The position numbers and the translations under genes are program-made. A stretch of 64,000 nt of DNA from Crocosphaera sp. (GTDB lineage: Bacteria; Cyanobacteriota; Cyanobacteriia; Cyanobacteriales; Microcystaceae). The DNA is taken from positions 31,688 through 95,687 of the forward strand of contig JASJDN010000004.1 in the NCBI GenBank assembly GCA_030065205.1. Direction: 5' to 3'. Shown here piece by piece: positions 27,697-36,370 of this stretch. Under the pieces are notes generated by a model. It did no database searches. It worked only from the letters and a program-made list of their open reading frames with translations, and had not been told where the DNA came from. Positions within the stretch are counted from its first letter, which is position 1. Every line of letters starts with the position of its first letter.

Positions 27697-28701
27697 ATGA
27701 CCATCATCGATGACGAGAAGATTATTGATTTAGGAAAACTCTTATCCCAACCGCTTATTTCCACCCTAGAGGCTGACTTTTATACAGCCCAGCGTTTTGT
27801 CGAGTTTATGACAGACTATGGACTCGAACCGGTTGAAAATGTTCCTTCCCAGGACAATGAAAATGCAGCCCTAGATAAACTATCCGGTTCGCTGAAGTTA
27901 AAGATGGTCACTTTTTTGTATCGACAAATTGATCCCAGCGATCGCCAAGAAAAACTGTTTCGAGTTGAAGTCCCGTTAATCTCATTAATTCCCTTACCCT
28001 TGTTACAAATTCAGGAAGCAGAATTTCAGTTCAATCTCCGCATTTTTTCAGAAATTGATCTTCAAACTTCGACAAGCAAACGTGGAGGACTGACCGGAGA
28101 TACAGACGAAAATGTAGAAAAAGAAGAGGCAAGCCAATACGAACAGTTTAAAGGATTTCAAGCAAGATTATCCCCCCATGCAGGAACTTCAGAACAGGGG
28201 GAAATTAAAACAACCCTAGATGCCAATATGGCGGTTAAAATTCAAATGAAACACGCCGATCTTCCAGGGGGGTTAGCCTATTGGATGTCTACGTTTAACA
28301 ATGCTACATCCGTTAGACCCATCTCATCAGAATCAAATTTATCAGCCCGTTTAGATATCGTCCCTTCGAGTTTAGTGGCCAATGATCCCAATACTGGGGA
28401 ACAAACCTTTCTCATTACTGCTGCTTTATTCGATGACCAAGGGAATCCGGTGGCGGATGAAACGGTTACCCTAGAGATTGAGGGAACTGTCCCTGATAAT
28501 CCTACCGTCAGGCTTGCGAGTCCTGCAACTCTAACCACCAACAACAACGGTGTGGTTCAGTTCAGTGTCACGGTAGAGAGGGCTAGAACTTCAACCCCAC
28601 CCGTAAAGCAAACCCAACAGAGAGTCATCCTTACCCTTTCGGCCACCACCCCCAATGTCTCGAGTCAAGCGACCTTGACGATTCCCGAATTTACCGCTTA
28701 A
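27697..28701 (+). CDS. DUF2589 protein with C-terminal Ig-like domain (copy B)
   Basis: 334 residues, the same length as copy A. It keeps the DUF2589 core (LKMVTFLYRQID, VEVPLISLIPLPLLQIQEAE, IQMKHADLPGGLAYWMS) and the Ig-like C-terminus (IVPSSLVANDPNTGEQTFLI to ATLTIPEFTA). The N-terminus differs: copy B lacks the small-residue stretch of copy A and starts with an acidic segment. AAGGAG lies ten bases before the ATG. 48 bp after the helical partner A. Confidence 0.8.
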   Translation: MTIIDDEKIIDLGKLLSQPLISTLEADFYTAQRFVEFMTDYGLEPVENVPSQDNENAALDKLSGSLKLKMVTFLYRQIDPSDRQEKLFRVEVPLISLIPLPLLQIQEAEFQFNLRIFSEIDLQTSTSKRGGLTGDTDENVEKEEASQYEQFKGFQARLSPHAGTSEQGEIKTTLDANMAVKIQMKHADLPGGLAYWMSTFNNATSVRPISSESNLSARLDIVPSSLVANDPNTGEQTFLITAALFDDQGNPVADETVTLEIEGTVPDNPTVRLASPATLTTNNNGVVQFSVTVERARTSTPPVKQTQQRVILTLSATTPNVSSQATLTIPEFTA

Positions 28702-28755
28702 TTTCCCTTGAGATTAAGTAATTGACCTTTTTTGTTTACCATTGAGTTATCTATT

Positions 28756-28986
28756 ATGTCTAACAATCCCCAAGAAAAACACACTCCAGGAATTCCTTGT
28801 CCCCGATGTGGCTTTTTTATTGAAATGTCTGTGCAGAGTTTATTGTTTCAACCTTCTTTCCAATGTCCAGGTTGTTTATTGACCTTAAGTATGGATCGAA
28901 ATCAGTCTCGACCGGCCTTAGAAGTGTTGCAAAAGGTTCATAAGGAAATGGAAAACCTGGAAAAACATAAGCATTTCGACCTATAA
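28756..28986 (+). CDS. Small zinc-ribbon protein
   Basis: 76 residues from the ATG at 28756; an upstream TTG extends the frame by 8 codons but has no ribosome site. Two CxxC knuckles, IPCPRCGFF and FQCPGCLLTL, spaced about 21 residues apart, form a likely zinc ribbon. The C-terminal half is a charged helix (LEVLQKVHKEMENLEKHKHF). It is wedged between DUF2589 copy B and helical partner B, with an 18-bp gap to the latter, so it belongs to the same transcript. Role unknown; a recruiter or adaptor is plausible. Confidence 0.7.
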   Translation: MSNNPQEKHTPGIPCPRCGFFIEMSVQSLLFQPSFQCPGCLLTLSMDRNQSRPALEVLQKVHKEMENLEKHKHFDL

Positions 28987-29004
28987 ACCTATTAGAGTAA
29001 AGAT

Positions 29005-29793
29005 ATGCAGCTAAGCAAAGTAGTTGGTGCTATCCTTAATGATTTATCTGAAGCTCAAGACTTGGCTAATGAATATTCAAGTCAACTTAGCTATAAATAT
29101 AAAAAAAATCAACTGGTTGACAACCATGAGAATGTCTTAAGTAATTTTCAAGTTCCCTCTGCCGTTCTATCTGAAATTAATCTTGATCTCAAGTTTATTA
29201 TTAAAGACATTAACCTTGATGGTTTTACTTTGGATGTTGAACAGACCCAAAAAAACTGTGATATCAAAGCGGTTAAGATAATCAAGCATTTAATTAAAGA
29301 GATACATCAATCCCAGGAACTTAAGATTACTCAAAATATGATTCCCCGAGAGTTAATTATCAGACTTAAAACAAGTTTGGCACAAGATTTGTTTGCATTA
29401 TGTCATAAGGTGTTTCTGACTGGGAATGATGTCGCTGAATCTGAAGTACAAAAGATACTTACCGATAGACTCGACGATGAATTATTGAAGTGGAATAGCA
29501 TTCAAACCCTTCTGGAAAAGAGTGATGTTAATGATCCTGACGAAGTAAAGCGAGTTGGAGAAAGGCGAAAAAAAATTAGGGAATATTGTCAATCTTCAGT
29601 TCGCAAAGAAACTCAGAATAATGACCTACAAACAATGATTCAAAAAATTCAGGGAAGTCCGAAAACCGATGTCATTGTTTCTCCCATTGCCTTAAGTAAA
29701 GTGGCTCCAGAAACCATTCAAAGCCTACGAATTACTGCTAAGTATAATGATCATCGATGGACAATTTCAACGGCAGAATCAACCCTATCTTGA
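29005..29793 (+). CDS. Helical partner protein of DUF2589 module (copy B)
   Basis: 262 residues, paralogous to the 26683-27648 protein at both ends: AILNDLSEAQDLANEYSSQL near the start; SKVAPETIQSLRITAKYNDH and RWTISTAE at the end. Its central insertion is shorter. The last codons run straight into the right end of an IS607-like relic: the TGA stop is part of the TTGACATTC flank of the element, so the natural C-terminus may have been slightly altered. Start ATG at 29005, in the operon after the zinc-ribbon gene. Confidence 0.7.
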   Translation: MQLSKVVGAILNDLSEAQDLANEYSSQLSYKYKKNQLVDNHENVLSNFQVPSAVLSEINLDLKFIIKDINLDGFTLDVEQTQKNCDIKAVKIIKHLIKEIHQSQELKITQNMIPRELIIRLKTSLAQDLFALCHKVFLTGNDVAESEVQKILTDRLDDELLKWNSIQTLLEKSDVNDPDEVKRVGERRKKIREYCQSSVRKETQNNDLQTMIQKIQGSPKTDVIVSPIALSKVAPETIQSLRITAKYNDHRWTISTAESTLS

Positions 29794-30890
29794 CATTCTT
29801 ACCGCTAATTGCTAAGGCAATGTAGCGGGAGATTCTTGATTCAACGAGTGATGCTTTCTGGTACAAGTACCAGCGAGTCTGACTCTCTCTCCACAAGCAT
29901 AGAGCTTAATTCTTCAGGTTATTGAACATAATCCCATCTAGCTTAACATCGCCCTCAACATTGCTACCGTTCCTAAAATTCCCGACAAAACCTGACATCT
30001 CAAAAAAGAGACAGTTGGATATAGGTGGGAGACGTTGACCGAACAGCGTTGTCAACTGGTGCTGAGGAATCCCGCCTCAGTCTAGAAGTGCCTTGTGGCT
30101 TCCCAATAGACCTATCCCTAGATGGCTCTAGTAACTCATCAGTTAGGTTGACCTCTAGAGGGCTGTTAGCCCCACTGTTGAAGAAGCTATGACGAGAAAT
30201 GCCTTTTAACTTCTTCGATAGAGCATTCCACCAACTCCAAACGTGCCGATGAGAATCAACTTGAACTAATCGGGCGTACTTGGGAGGAATGCGCTCTGAT
30301 AATCTACAAGCTCGTCTGGCAATAACTAGCCCTGCCGCCGTATCACTGGACAAACCATAAAGACTCATAAATTTTGTCAGTCCGATGAGACTAGAATAGG
30401 CAGGATTGACCTTAATTACTTCTATTGACCTGTTAATAATTATCACTTCTGTGCCAAATTGTTCACATAAATAAAAGATTAAATCACTCCCAAACCTAAG
30501 CAATCTGTCTTTATGACTTAAAACCAACCGGTCAACTTGATAGGTGGTAATTAGTTTGATCAAACGAATTAATCCCTTTTTACGATAATTCATTCCCGAT
30601 CCTAAATCTTGTATAACCTCAAAGTTCCACCCCTTAGATGCACAATAACTTTCTAATACTAATACTTGTCTTTTTAAGTCCTCTTTTTGGTCATGAGAAC
30701 TGCAACGAGCATAACCAATTGTTAAAGACGAATCATTTTTTGTTCCTAATAATTCAGAAACGTCATATCTGCGATGTCCACCGGATGTCCTCATCGGCTT
30801 GAGTTTTCCTTGTTCCTCCCATCGCAACAAGGTTCGGGTTGAAACTCCTATCAATTCTGCTGCTTGACTAGCACTTACCCAATTGGCCAT
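29790..30890 (-). mobile_element. Decayed IS607-type element with tnpA-tnpB fusion
   Basis: The element reads right to left. A TnpA start at 30890 is joined in frame to the end of a TnpB, with the RNA-like right end beyond it. Right-end hairpins on this strand: CTGAGG with CCTCAG (30062-30080), GTTGAC with GTCAAC (30034-30056), and a bulged stem CCGCTAATTGC/GCAATgTAGCGG (29802-29828) followed by the typical GGTAAGAATGTCAA edge. The left edge, upstream of 30890, is not resolved. Most of tnpB is missing, so the element cannot be autonomous for TnpB function. Confidence 0.7.
30000..30890 (-). pseudogene. IS607 TnpA N-terminus fused in frame to TnpB C-terminus
   Basis: 296 codons without a stop. 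Residues 1-50 are a MerR-type helix-turn-helix (SASQAAELIGVSTRTLLRWE, SGGHRRYDVSELL). Residues 57 to about 153 are a serine recombinase catalytic domain (IGYARCSSHDQKEDLKRQ, DLGSGMNYRKKGL, LSHKDRLLRFG). At IINRS (about residue 154; near base 30428) the sequence changes to TnpB: IKVNPAYSSLIGLTKFMSLY, DTAAGLVIARRACRLSERIP, HRHVWSWWNAL. The C-terminal part of the recombinase and nearly all the RuvC-like nuclease are deleted. A deletion between tnpA and tnpB explains it. Whether the chimera is made or useful is unknown. Confidence 0.75.
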
Positions 30891-31004
30891 TTTCTTGAAA
30901 AGAAGTTGTTAAACTTCGGTAAAATCCCCAAAAAAATTATCCATTTCGGAATTCTTGTGTTAAGTTAATAATAAGGGTTTTAAGAATTTACCCCTTCGCT
31001 CTAA

Positions 31005-31302
31005 TCAGTCTGATAGATGAGCTATCGTTCTTAAGGGACTTTTAGACAGAAGGGTAAGTTAGCCGTATAACATAAGGTTAACAGCTTAGTCATCACCTGA
31101 CAGGGTTACCACTCTGTTTGCATGGAACTGGCAGTCAGTAAAAAACGACTCGCATTCAGCTAAAGTCGGAATTTACTGGAGTTCCGTTAAAGTGAAATCT
31201 CTTAGTTGCAAGTCCATCTAAAACTTTGGTGGTGGCTTGTAAGCTTATAGCAGTTGGGTCTCTAGCTGCTGCTACTTTGAGATACCTGATTAAAATCTCA
31301 AC
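31005..31302 (+). ncRNA. Highly structured non-coding region, possible HEARO/omega-RNA-like
   Basis: No open frame, yet hairpins follow one another: GATAG/CTATC (near 31015-31030), GTTAGCC/GGTTAAC, ACAGGGT-TACC-ACTCTGT enclosed by CTGAC/GTCAG, CGACT/AGTCG, GGAA/TTCC, CCATC/GGTGG, TAGCAG/CTGCTA, and TTGAGAT/ATCTCAA (31277-31301). GC content is above that of the flanking AT-rich DNA. The look is that of a folded RNA. The nearest class I can think of is the stand-alone HEARO (IscB omega-RNA) type frequent in cyanobacteria, but I cannot confirm the consensus. The strand is chosen tentatively. Confidence 0.4.
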
Positions 31303-31356
31303 CTATCTATTATAACACAATGTCCACCATTACCATAATAACCTGAAGACAAGAAG

Positions 31357-31473
31357 ATGCCTGTGATCACAATCTTTCTCGCTGCTCTCTATCTATTAAT
31401 GATCTATGGATTGTTAATACTCGCTAAACGTACGGGTAAGTGGTTATCACCACCACCTCGCGATCTCGGATAA
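31357..31473 (+). CDS. Possible 38-aa single-helix membrane protein
   Basis: ATG at 31357 with AAGAAG close upstream opens 38 codons. Residues 3-22 form one hydrophobic helix (VITIFLAALYLLMIYGLLI), followed by a positively charged AKRTGK and SPPPRDLG end. This is the shape of small thylakoid or respiratory subunits, but it matches none I know (not PetG/L/M/N, PsbX/M/K, PsaM). It lies between the structured RNA-like region and murI. Moderate support only. Confidence 0.4.
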   Translation: MPVITIFLAALYLLMIYGLLILAKRTGKWLSPPPRDLG

Positions 31474-31579
31474 GACAATTGTTTAATCAAATTGAAACAT
31501 CAGAATAACTGGATAATTGACAAGTATAAAGGATTGGTAGCGGTGTGAGGAGATCAGATCAAACAACCAATCCTTCAAC

Positions 31580-32425
31580 TTATTCAAGCACTTCTACTTG
31601 TTCCCAAGCAAAAGTATGAGTTAGACCAATAGGTAAAGAGACTGACTCAACCGAGGGACAATAACCCAACCATTGTCGAGACAGTTGGGAGAAAGTATGA
31701 GAACACCCACTAACAGCAAATCGAGTGGGTAAAGCGAAAGAGGTTTTACTCAATCCCATGAGTTCTAATTCTTTTTTAGCAGCCTGTACCACATAACTCG
31801 CAGGATCGATGAGTTTAACCGTCGGAGGAACAATGGTTTTAATGACAGCTTCCAAATGACGATAATGGGTACAACCGTAAACTAGAGTATCAATATCATG
31901 GACTAACAAAGGATTAAGATATTCGTGAGCAACTTGCTTAGTATAGACATCCCAAATACGATTTTGTTCAATTAGAGGAACAAATTGAGGACATCCCACT
32001 TGCCAAACTTGAGCATCTGGATTAATTTCTTGAATGGCTTGACGGTATGCCTGACTTTTAGCCGTTGCTGGGGTAGAAATCACCCCGATACGTTTACCCT
32101 GCTTAACGGCAGCCTTAGCCCCTGGTAAGATTACCCCTAAAATGGGAAAATCGAACTCTTGACGAACTGCTTCGAGGGCTAAAGCCGAGCTAGTATTACA
32201 AGCCATGATGACCATTTTTACGTTTTGTTGGGTCATCCAAGCCAAAATTTCTCGAACAAACTGTAAGATTTCTGTCCCTGAGCGATCGCCGTAGGGCAGT
32301 CGTGCCGTATCAGCAAAATATAGGATGGATTCTTGGGGTAACTGTCGGTAAAGTTCCCGTAAAACAGTCAATCCTCCCACACCACTATCAAACACACCAA
32401 TAGGACTGTTTTGAATCTCTCTCAT
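31580..32425 (-). CDS. murI: Glutamate racemase
   Basis: 281 residues. Converts L- to D-glutamate for peptidoglycan. Both catalytic cysteines are present in their motifs, MACNTSSALAL and VYGCTHYRHL, and the N-terminal GVFDSGVGGLTVLREL is the family signature. ATG at 32425. It follows the cell-wall amidase gene by 86 bp on the same strand, giving a small wall-synthesis operon, as in other cyanobacteria. Confidence 0.93.
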   Translation of the reverse strand: MREIQNSPIGVFDSGVGGLTVLRELYRQLPQESILYFADTARLPYGDRSGTEILQFVREILAWMTQQNVKMVIMACNTSSALALEAVRQEFDFPILGVILPGAKAAVKQGKRIGVISTPATAKSQAYRQAIQEINPDAQVWQVGCPQFVPLIEQNRIWDVYTKQVAHEYLNPLLVHDIDTLVYGCTHYRHLEAVIKTIVPPTVKLIDPASYVVQAAKKELELMGLSKTSFALPTRFAVSGCSHTFSQLSRQWLGYCPSVESVSLPIGLTHTFAWEQVEVLE

Positions 32426-32511
32426 GTTGTGATTAAGTCAATAAAGAAAAAGTTAACAATTGAAACACGGATTTTTAGGTTAGTAACTATATTGTAGGGA
32501 CAGAAACCGAT

Positions 32512-34353
32512 TTAGAGTCCTTTTTGCCGAATATAATCTAAGATTCCTTGAGCGATCGCCCTAGCCATTTGACTCCGATAACCCGAATCCCGCAGTCTAG
32601 CATTATCGATAGACCCTGTAACAAAGCCGACTTCCACCAACGCAGCCGGCATTCGAGACGTTCTGAGGACGTAGAAACGAGAACTTTTGACCCCGCGATC
32701 TCTGGCTACTGTAACATTTCGTAAAATGCTACGGTGGATGACCTCAGCTAACTGTCGGTTGCCGGTATAAAAGGTTTCCATCCCATTAACATTGCTCCGA
32801 CCACCTCCCACCGCATTCGCATGGATACTGACGAAAATATCAGCCCGCGCACGGTTCGCCAGGGCAGTACGACCTTGAAGACTGACAAAATAATCAGCAT
32901 TTCGAGTCAACATAACCTGAACCCCTTGCTGTTGAAGAATCTGACTCACTTCTAAGGAAATGGGCAGAATCACATCCACTTCTCTGAGTCCTCCTAACCC
33001 GATTGCCCCTGGATCTTTGCCCCCGTGGCCCGGATCGATGACCACCAACACCCGACCTCTGGGGGTTTGGGTACCAGGAGGAAAGGGAGTGGGTTGAGAA
33101 GGGGTTTTAGGGGGAGGAGGAACAGGAATAGTAGTGGGATCGGTTGGGGGACGGGTAGTAGTAGTCGCCTGTAAAGAACGGACTTCGAGGGACAAAGTTT
33201 GGCTATTGGGTTGACGTAACCCTCCCAAACGTACCCCCAAAGAAGGGCGAACCTGAATCACCACCGTATCCGTATTGACCTGGCTAACCTTCAACTGATA
33301 AATGGGGCTATTGCGCCCCAGTTGAGGACCTTGGATTGGCTCAGCTAATTGGGCTTGAGGGATACGGATTTCAAAGATTCCGGTTCGGCGATCAATGCTG
33401 CCTTCTCCCCTAATCGGACCATCGGCCTGAATCAGTAGCTGACTATTGTTATCGCTCAATTGAATGATGGAAATAGTCGGATTTTGATTTTTAACAGGGC
33501 TAACTGTCACTTCTGAAGAAGGGTTAGGTGTTCTTAAACCTTCTACGGCTGACATACCCCCTTGAGGCAGTAACACTAAACCGCCGAGACGAGAATAATA
33601 AGCTTGCCATCCAGGACTATCTTTAGCCACTCTGAGGGTGAGACGGCCTTGAGAGGGTTGGGGTTGTTCAAACTTAATATCACTCACTCCATATTCATTC
33701 ACCGCCAGGGTTTGATCGATTAAGGATTGAGGAAAAGATGCTCCAGGTAAAGTAAATTGGATGGTTTTAGCGTCTTTTTCTTCCCTGTCTTCCACCAAAA
33801 TGTCCCGATTTTCTCCTTGTTTGTCCAAACGAACAAATAGACCATTACGGGTGATTTGAAAATTATTATTTTCTTGAGAAGAAGACCGAGGCGGCGTGAG
33901 GGGCCGTTGAGGTGGAGGGGTGGGACGGGTGGGACGAGGATTCGATCTAGGAGTAGAACGGCTAATCGGTTGAGGATCGGGCAATTCTACGGTCCACTGA
34001 GTTGGGGAAAGCCCTCTGACTTTGACCTGAGTCGGATCAACCGTGTAACCGGGGGCTAACTCAATCACTAAGCGAGTGGTTTGAGCATTAAACTGACCCA
34101 CACGAACACTTTTAATGGTTCCCCCAATGGTTTGATCGACGGTAGAGCGGCCTAAGGTGATTCCTGGCAAATCTAGAACGATACGAGTGGGATTAGGGAT
34201 CAACTGGGCCCGAGGTTGAACCCGTGAGTCTGTCGTAAAAATTAGGCGATTTTGATTATTTTCGTATCGCCAAAACAGAAGTCTACCAGCTTGCGCTGGT
34301 AGGGCAAATAAAAGCGTGCTGAGGATAGTTAATAGTAGCCAGTGAAATCTCAC
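32512..34353 (-). CDS. N-acetylmuramoyl-L-alanine amidase with AMIN domains
   Basis: 613 residues. Order: signal peptide (WLLLTILSTLLFALPAQAG), an AMIN domain (about 25-130; RIVLDLPGITLG, IKSVRVGQFN), a Pro-rich linker, further AMIN-like beta repeats (about 165-395), a Pro/Thr linker, then Amidase_3 (about 430-610) with VVIDPGHGGKDPGAIG, SIHANAVGGG and ALVEVGFVTG supplying zinc ligands and the catalytic Glu. It cuts the amide between MurNAc and the stem peptide during cell separation. The start is a GTG at 34353 with AGGAG eight bases upstream. Confidence 0.92.
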   Translation of the reverse strand: MRFHWLLLTILSTLLFALPAQAGRLLFWRYENNQNRLIFTTDSRVQPRAQLIPNPTRIVLDLPGITLGRSTVDQTIGGTIKSVRVGQFNAQTTRLVIELAPGYTVDPTQVKVRGLSPTQWTVELPDPQPISRSTPRSNPRPTRPTPPPQRPLTPPRSSSQENNNFQITRNGLFVRLDKQGENRDILVEDREEKDAKTIQFTLPGASFPQSLIDQTLAVNEYGVSDIKFEQPQPSQGRLTLRVAKDSPGWQAYYSRLGGLVLLPQGGMSAVEGLRTPNPSSEVTVSPVKNQNPTISIIQLSDNNSQLLIQADGPIRGEGSIDRRTGIFEIRIPQAQLAEPIQGPQLGRNSPIYQLKVSQVNTDTVVIQVRPSLGVRLGGLRQPNSQTLSLEVRSLQATTTTRPPTDPTTIPVPPPPKTPSQPTPFPPGTQTPRGRVLVVIDPGHGGKDPGAIGLGGLREVDVILPISLEVSQILQQQGVQVMLTRNADYFVSLQGRTALANRARADIFVSIHANAVGGGRSNVNGMETFYTGNRQLAEVIHRSILRNVTVARDRGVKSSRFYVLRTSRMPAALVEVGFVTGSIDNARLRDSGYRSQMARAIAQGILDYIRQKGL

Positions 34354-34734
34354 AATCGTTGCTCCTATGGAGAATAACAGTTCTCATACTGATACAGGGT
34401 AGTAGGAACTGTCTTACTCATCAACTCAAAGAGACGAAAAAATAGGGCTAAGGTTTCGAGAATACTCGCTGATTGTCACGAAAGCTTTATTTTTCCTCGA
34501 TGCTTTTCCTGGGATTAATCTGTGGAGACAACATAAAAGGAAGAAACCTTATTATCAAAGCCTTAAAGGAATCTCTTGATGTTCTTGAGATTCGTCCCAA
34601 AACTGTTTGAGGGTCAGTCCGTCACTTATTTAACCGCACCAACTTTTGCGATCGCATCAATAATAAACTAAGATTATCCAAACTAACGATTTATATAAGC
34701 TGATTCAATTATTGCTGATAATAACAATAATTGC
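34354..34734. other. Intergenic gap, no gene seen
   Basis: 381 bp between sfsA and the amidase gene, both on the minus strand. I see the amidase ribosome site at its left end and one HIP1 octamer near 34650. No open frame, strong hairpin or repeat stands out. It should hold the amidase promoter. Confidence 0.5.
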
Positions 34735-35457
34735 TCACAAAACTAATTCGGCTAATCCTAAATAACGAATTCCTTGGGGTGTTATTTTAAAGCGACAGGG
34801 TAAAATTATCACCCCTTTATTAACAGCTTCACGAAACAATTTTCCATACTCAGGATCATAATCATCCCCAGGAGAAAATTGTTGACAATCTCCCCGATTA
34901 ATAAAATATAACATCACCGCTTGAGCATCGGGTAATAAGTCCATTAATTCGTTTAAATGCTTTTGTCCACGAGTGGTAACCGTATCCGGAAAAAGAGCAA
35001 TTTTATCTTTAGCTAAGGTAGTATTTTTAACTTCTAAATAAATGGGTTTATTTCCAGATTCACTGGTTAAAAGAAAATCAATTCTACTTTTTCTATCTTT
35101 TCCGTAGGGAACTTCAGAACGAACTTTGCTATATTCTCCTTGTAGCGGGGGGAATTTTTCTTGTTCTAACATCTGTTTAATAACCCGATTGGGTAAAGCC
35201 GTATTAATCCCCACCCAAGTATTTTCTATTTCAATTAATTCCCAACTATAAGCTAACTTTCGCTTAGGATTATCACTTTTAGAGACATAAACCCGACTAT
35301 TTACCGTACACACCCCAATCATTGGCCCCGTATTGGCACAATGTGCCGTAATCATTTCCCCCGATTCTAACTCAATATCCGCCAAAAAACGTTTATACCG
35401 TTTCTTCAGAATGCCAGGAACGAGAGAGGGATAAGTATAAATAAAATCCGTATCCAT
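34735..35457 (-). CDS. sfsA: Sugar fermentation stimulation protein homologue SfsA
   Basis: 240 residues, the standard SfsA length. Signature pieces: FLADIELESGEMITAHCANTG near the N-terminus, RIDFLLTSESGNKPIYLEVKN (a nuclease-like D..E.K arrangement), FPDTVTTRGQKHLNEL and the C-terminal LPCRFKITPQGI. SfsA is a nucleic-acid-binding, nuclease-fold protein whose real job is uncertain. It starts 7 bp after the stop of proC, so the two form an operon downstream of sepF. Confidence 0.9.
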   Translation of the reverse strand: MDTDFIYTYPSLVPGILKKRYKRFLADIELESGEMITAHCANTGPMIGVCTVNSRVYVSKSDNPKRKLAYSWELIEIENTWVGINTALPNRVIKQMLEQEKFPPLQGEYSKVRSEVPYGKDRKSRIDFLLTSESGNKPIYLEVKNTTLAKDKIALFPDTVTTRGQKHLNELMDLLPDAQAVMLYFINRGDCQQFSPGDDYDPEYGKLFREAVNKGVIILPCRFKITPQGIRYLGLAELVL

Positions 35458-35464
35458 GATTCAG

Positions 35465-36271
35465 TTATTGTCCTAATTCTTGTGATCGTTGATAGGCCGT
35501 TTTAACCGCTTCGATCACCGCCGAACGAAAGCCATTTTCCTCCAACTTAGCCACCCCTGCAATAGTCGTTCCCCCTGGACTGGTGACATTATCCTTCAAC
35601 TGGCCAGGGTGTAACCCCGTTTCTTTCATTAACGTAGCCGTGCCTAACACCGTCTGTACCGCGAGTTGAGTGGCGATCGCCCTGGGTAAACCAGAAGCCA
35701 CTCCCCCATCGGATAAGGCTTCAATCATCAAAGCCACAAACGCAGGACCTGACCCAGATAACCCGGTGACCCCATCCATCAACGACTCTGGCACTTCCAC
35801 CACTTCCCCCACTGCTCCAAAGATAGCATGAGCTAAAGTAAGATGAGAAGGTTGAACCTGAGTTCCCGCCGCGATCGCCGTCATTCCTACCCCTACAGTC
35901 GCAGGCGTATTAGGCATAACCCGAATAACGGGAAAGTCAGGAAAGGCGTTTTCTAAGCGGTTTAAAGGGGTTCCTGCTAAAATTGATAGGATTAAAGGGT
36001 AATTTTCTAACCCATCTAAAGTCAACTGAGCCATAACCTTATCCAAGATTTGAGGTTTAACCGCTAATAAAAGGGCTTCGGTTACCTCTAACGTTTCTTG
36101 GTTGTTGTCGGTTACCCTAACTCCGTAGGTTTGAGACAAAAATTCCCTTCTTGGGGGTTGAGGTTCACTGACTAATAGGGTCTGAGGTTGATAAAGTTGG
36201 GATGCTAAAAGACGGGTGAGTATGGCTTCTGCCATTACTCCGCCTCCAATGATACCGAGTCTAAGAGACAC
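35465..36271 (-). CDS. proC: Pyrroline-5-carboxylate reductase
   Basis: 268 residues. Last step of proline synthesis, reducing P5C with NAD(P)H. LGIIGGGVMAEAI is the cofactor loop, VIRVMPNTPATVGVGM and DGVTGLSGSGPAFVALMIEA are the family motifs, and LKDNVTSPGGTTIAG is the C-terminal signature. The start is a GTG at 36271. It lies just after sepF, the usual cyanobacterial arrangement linking proC to cell-division genes. Confidence 0.93.
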   Translation of the reverse strand: MSLRLGIIGGGVMAEAILTRLLASQLYQPQTLLVSEPQPPRREFLSQTYGVRVTDNNQETLEVTEALLLAVKPQILDKVMAQLTLDGLENYPLILSILAGTPLNRLENAFPDFPVIRVMPNTPATVGVGMTAIAAGTQVQPSHLTLAHAIFGAVGEVVEVPESLMDGVTGLSGSGPAFVALMIEALSDGGVASGLPRAIATQLAVQTVLGTATLMKETGLHPGQLKDNVTSPGGTTIAGVAKLEENGFRSAVIEAVKTAYQRSQELGQ

Positions 36272-36370
36272 AAGTTTTAAATGTAAGGTTATTAATTCAA
36301 AAAGACTAAGCTTCTGTTGCAGTGAGAGTTATCTCCTGAGGAACTGTTAACCAGAAGCTTCACAGAGGGA

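Noticed and set aside
21242..29793. Remnant prophage
   Set aside because: A lysozyme alone is not enough: there are no capsid, tail, terminase, portal or integrase genes, and no attachment site was found.
31201..31260. tRNA or tmRNA in the structured region
   Set aside because: No T-loop consensus, no CCA end and no cloverleaf could be drawn.
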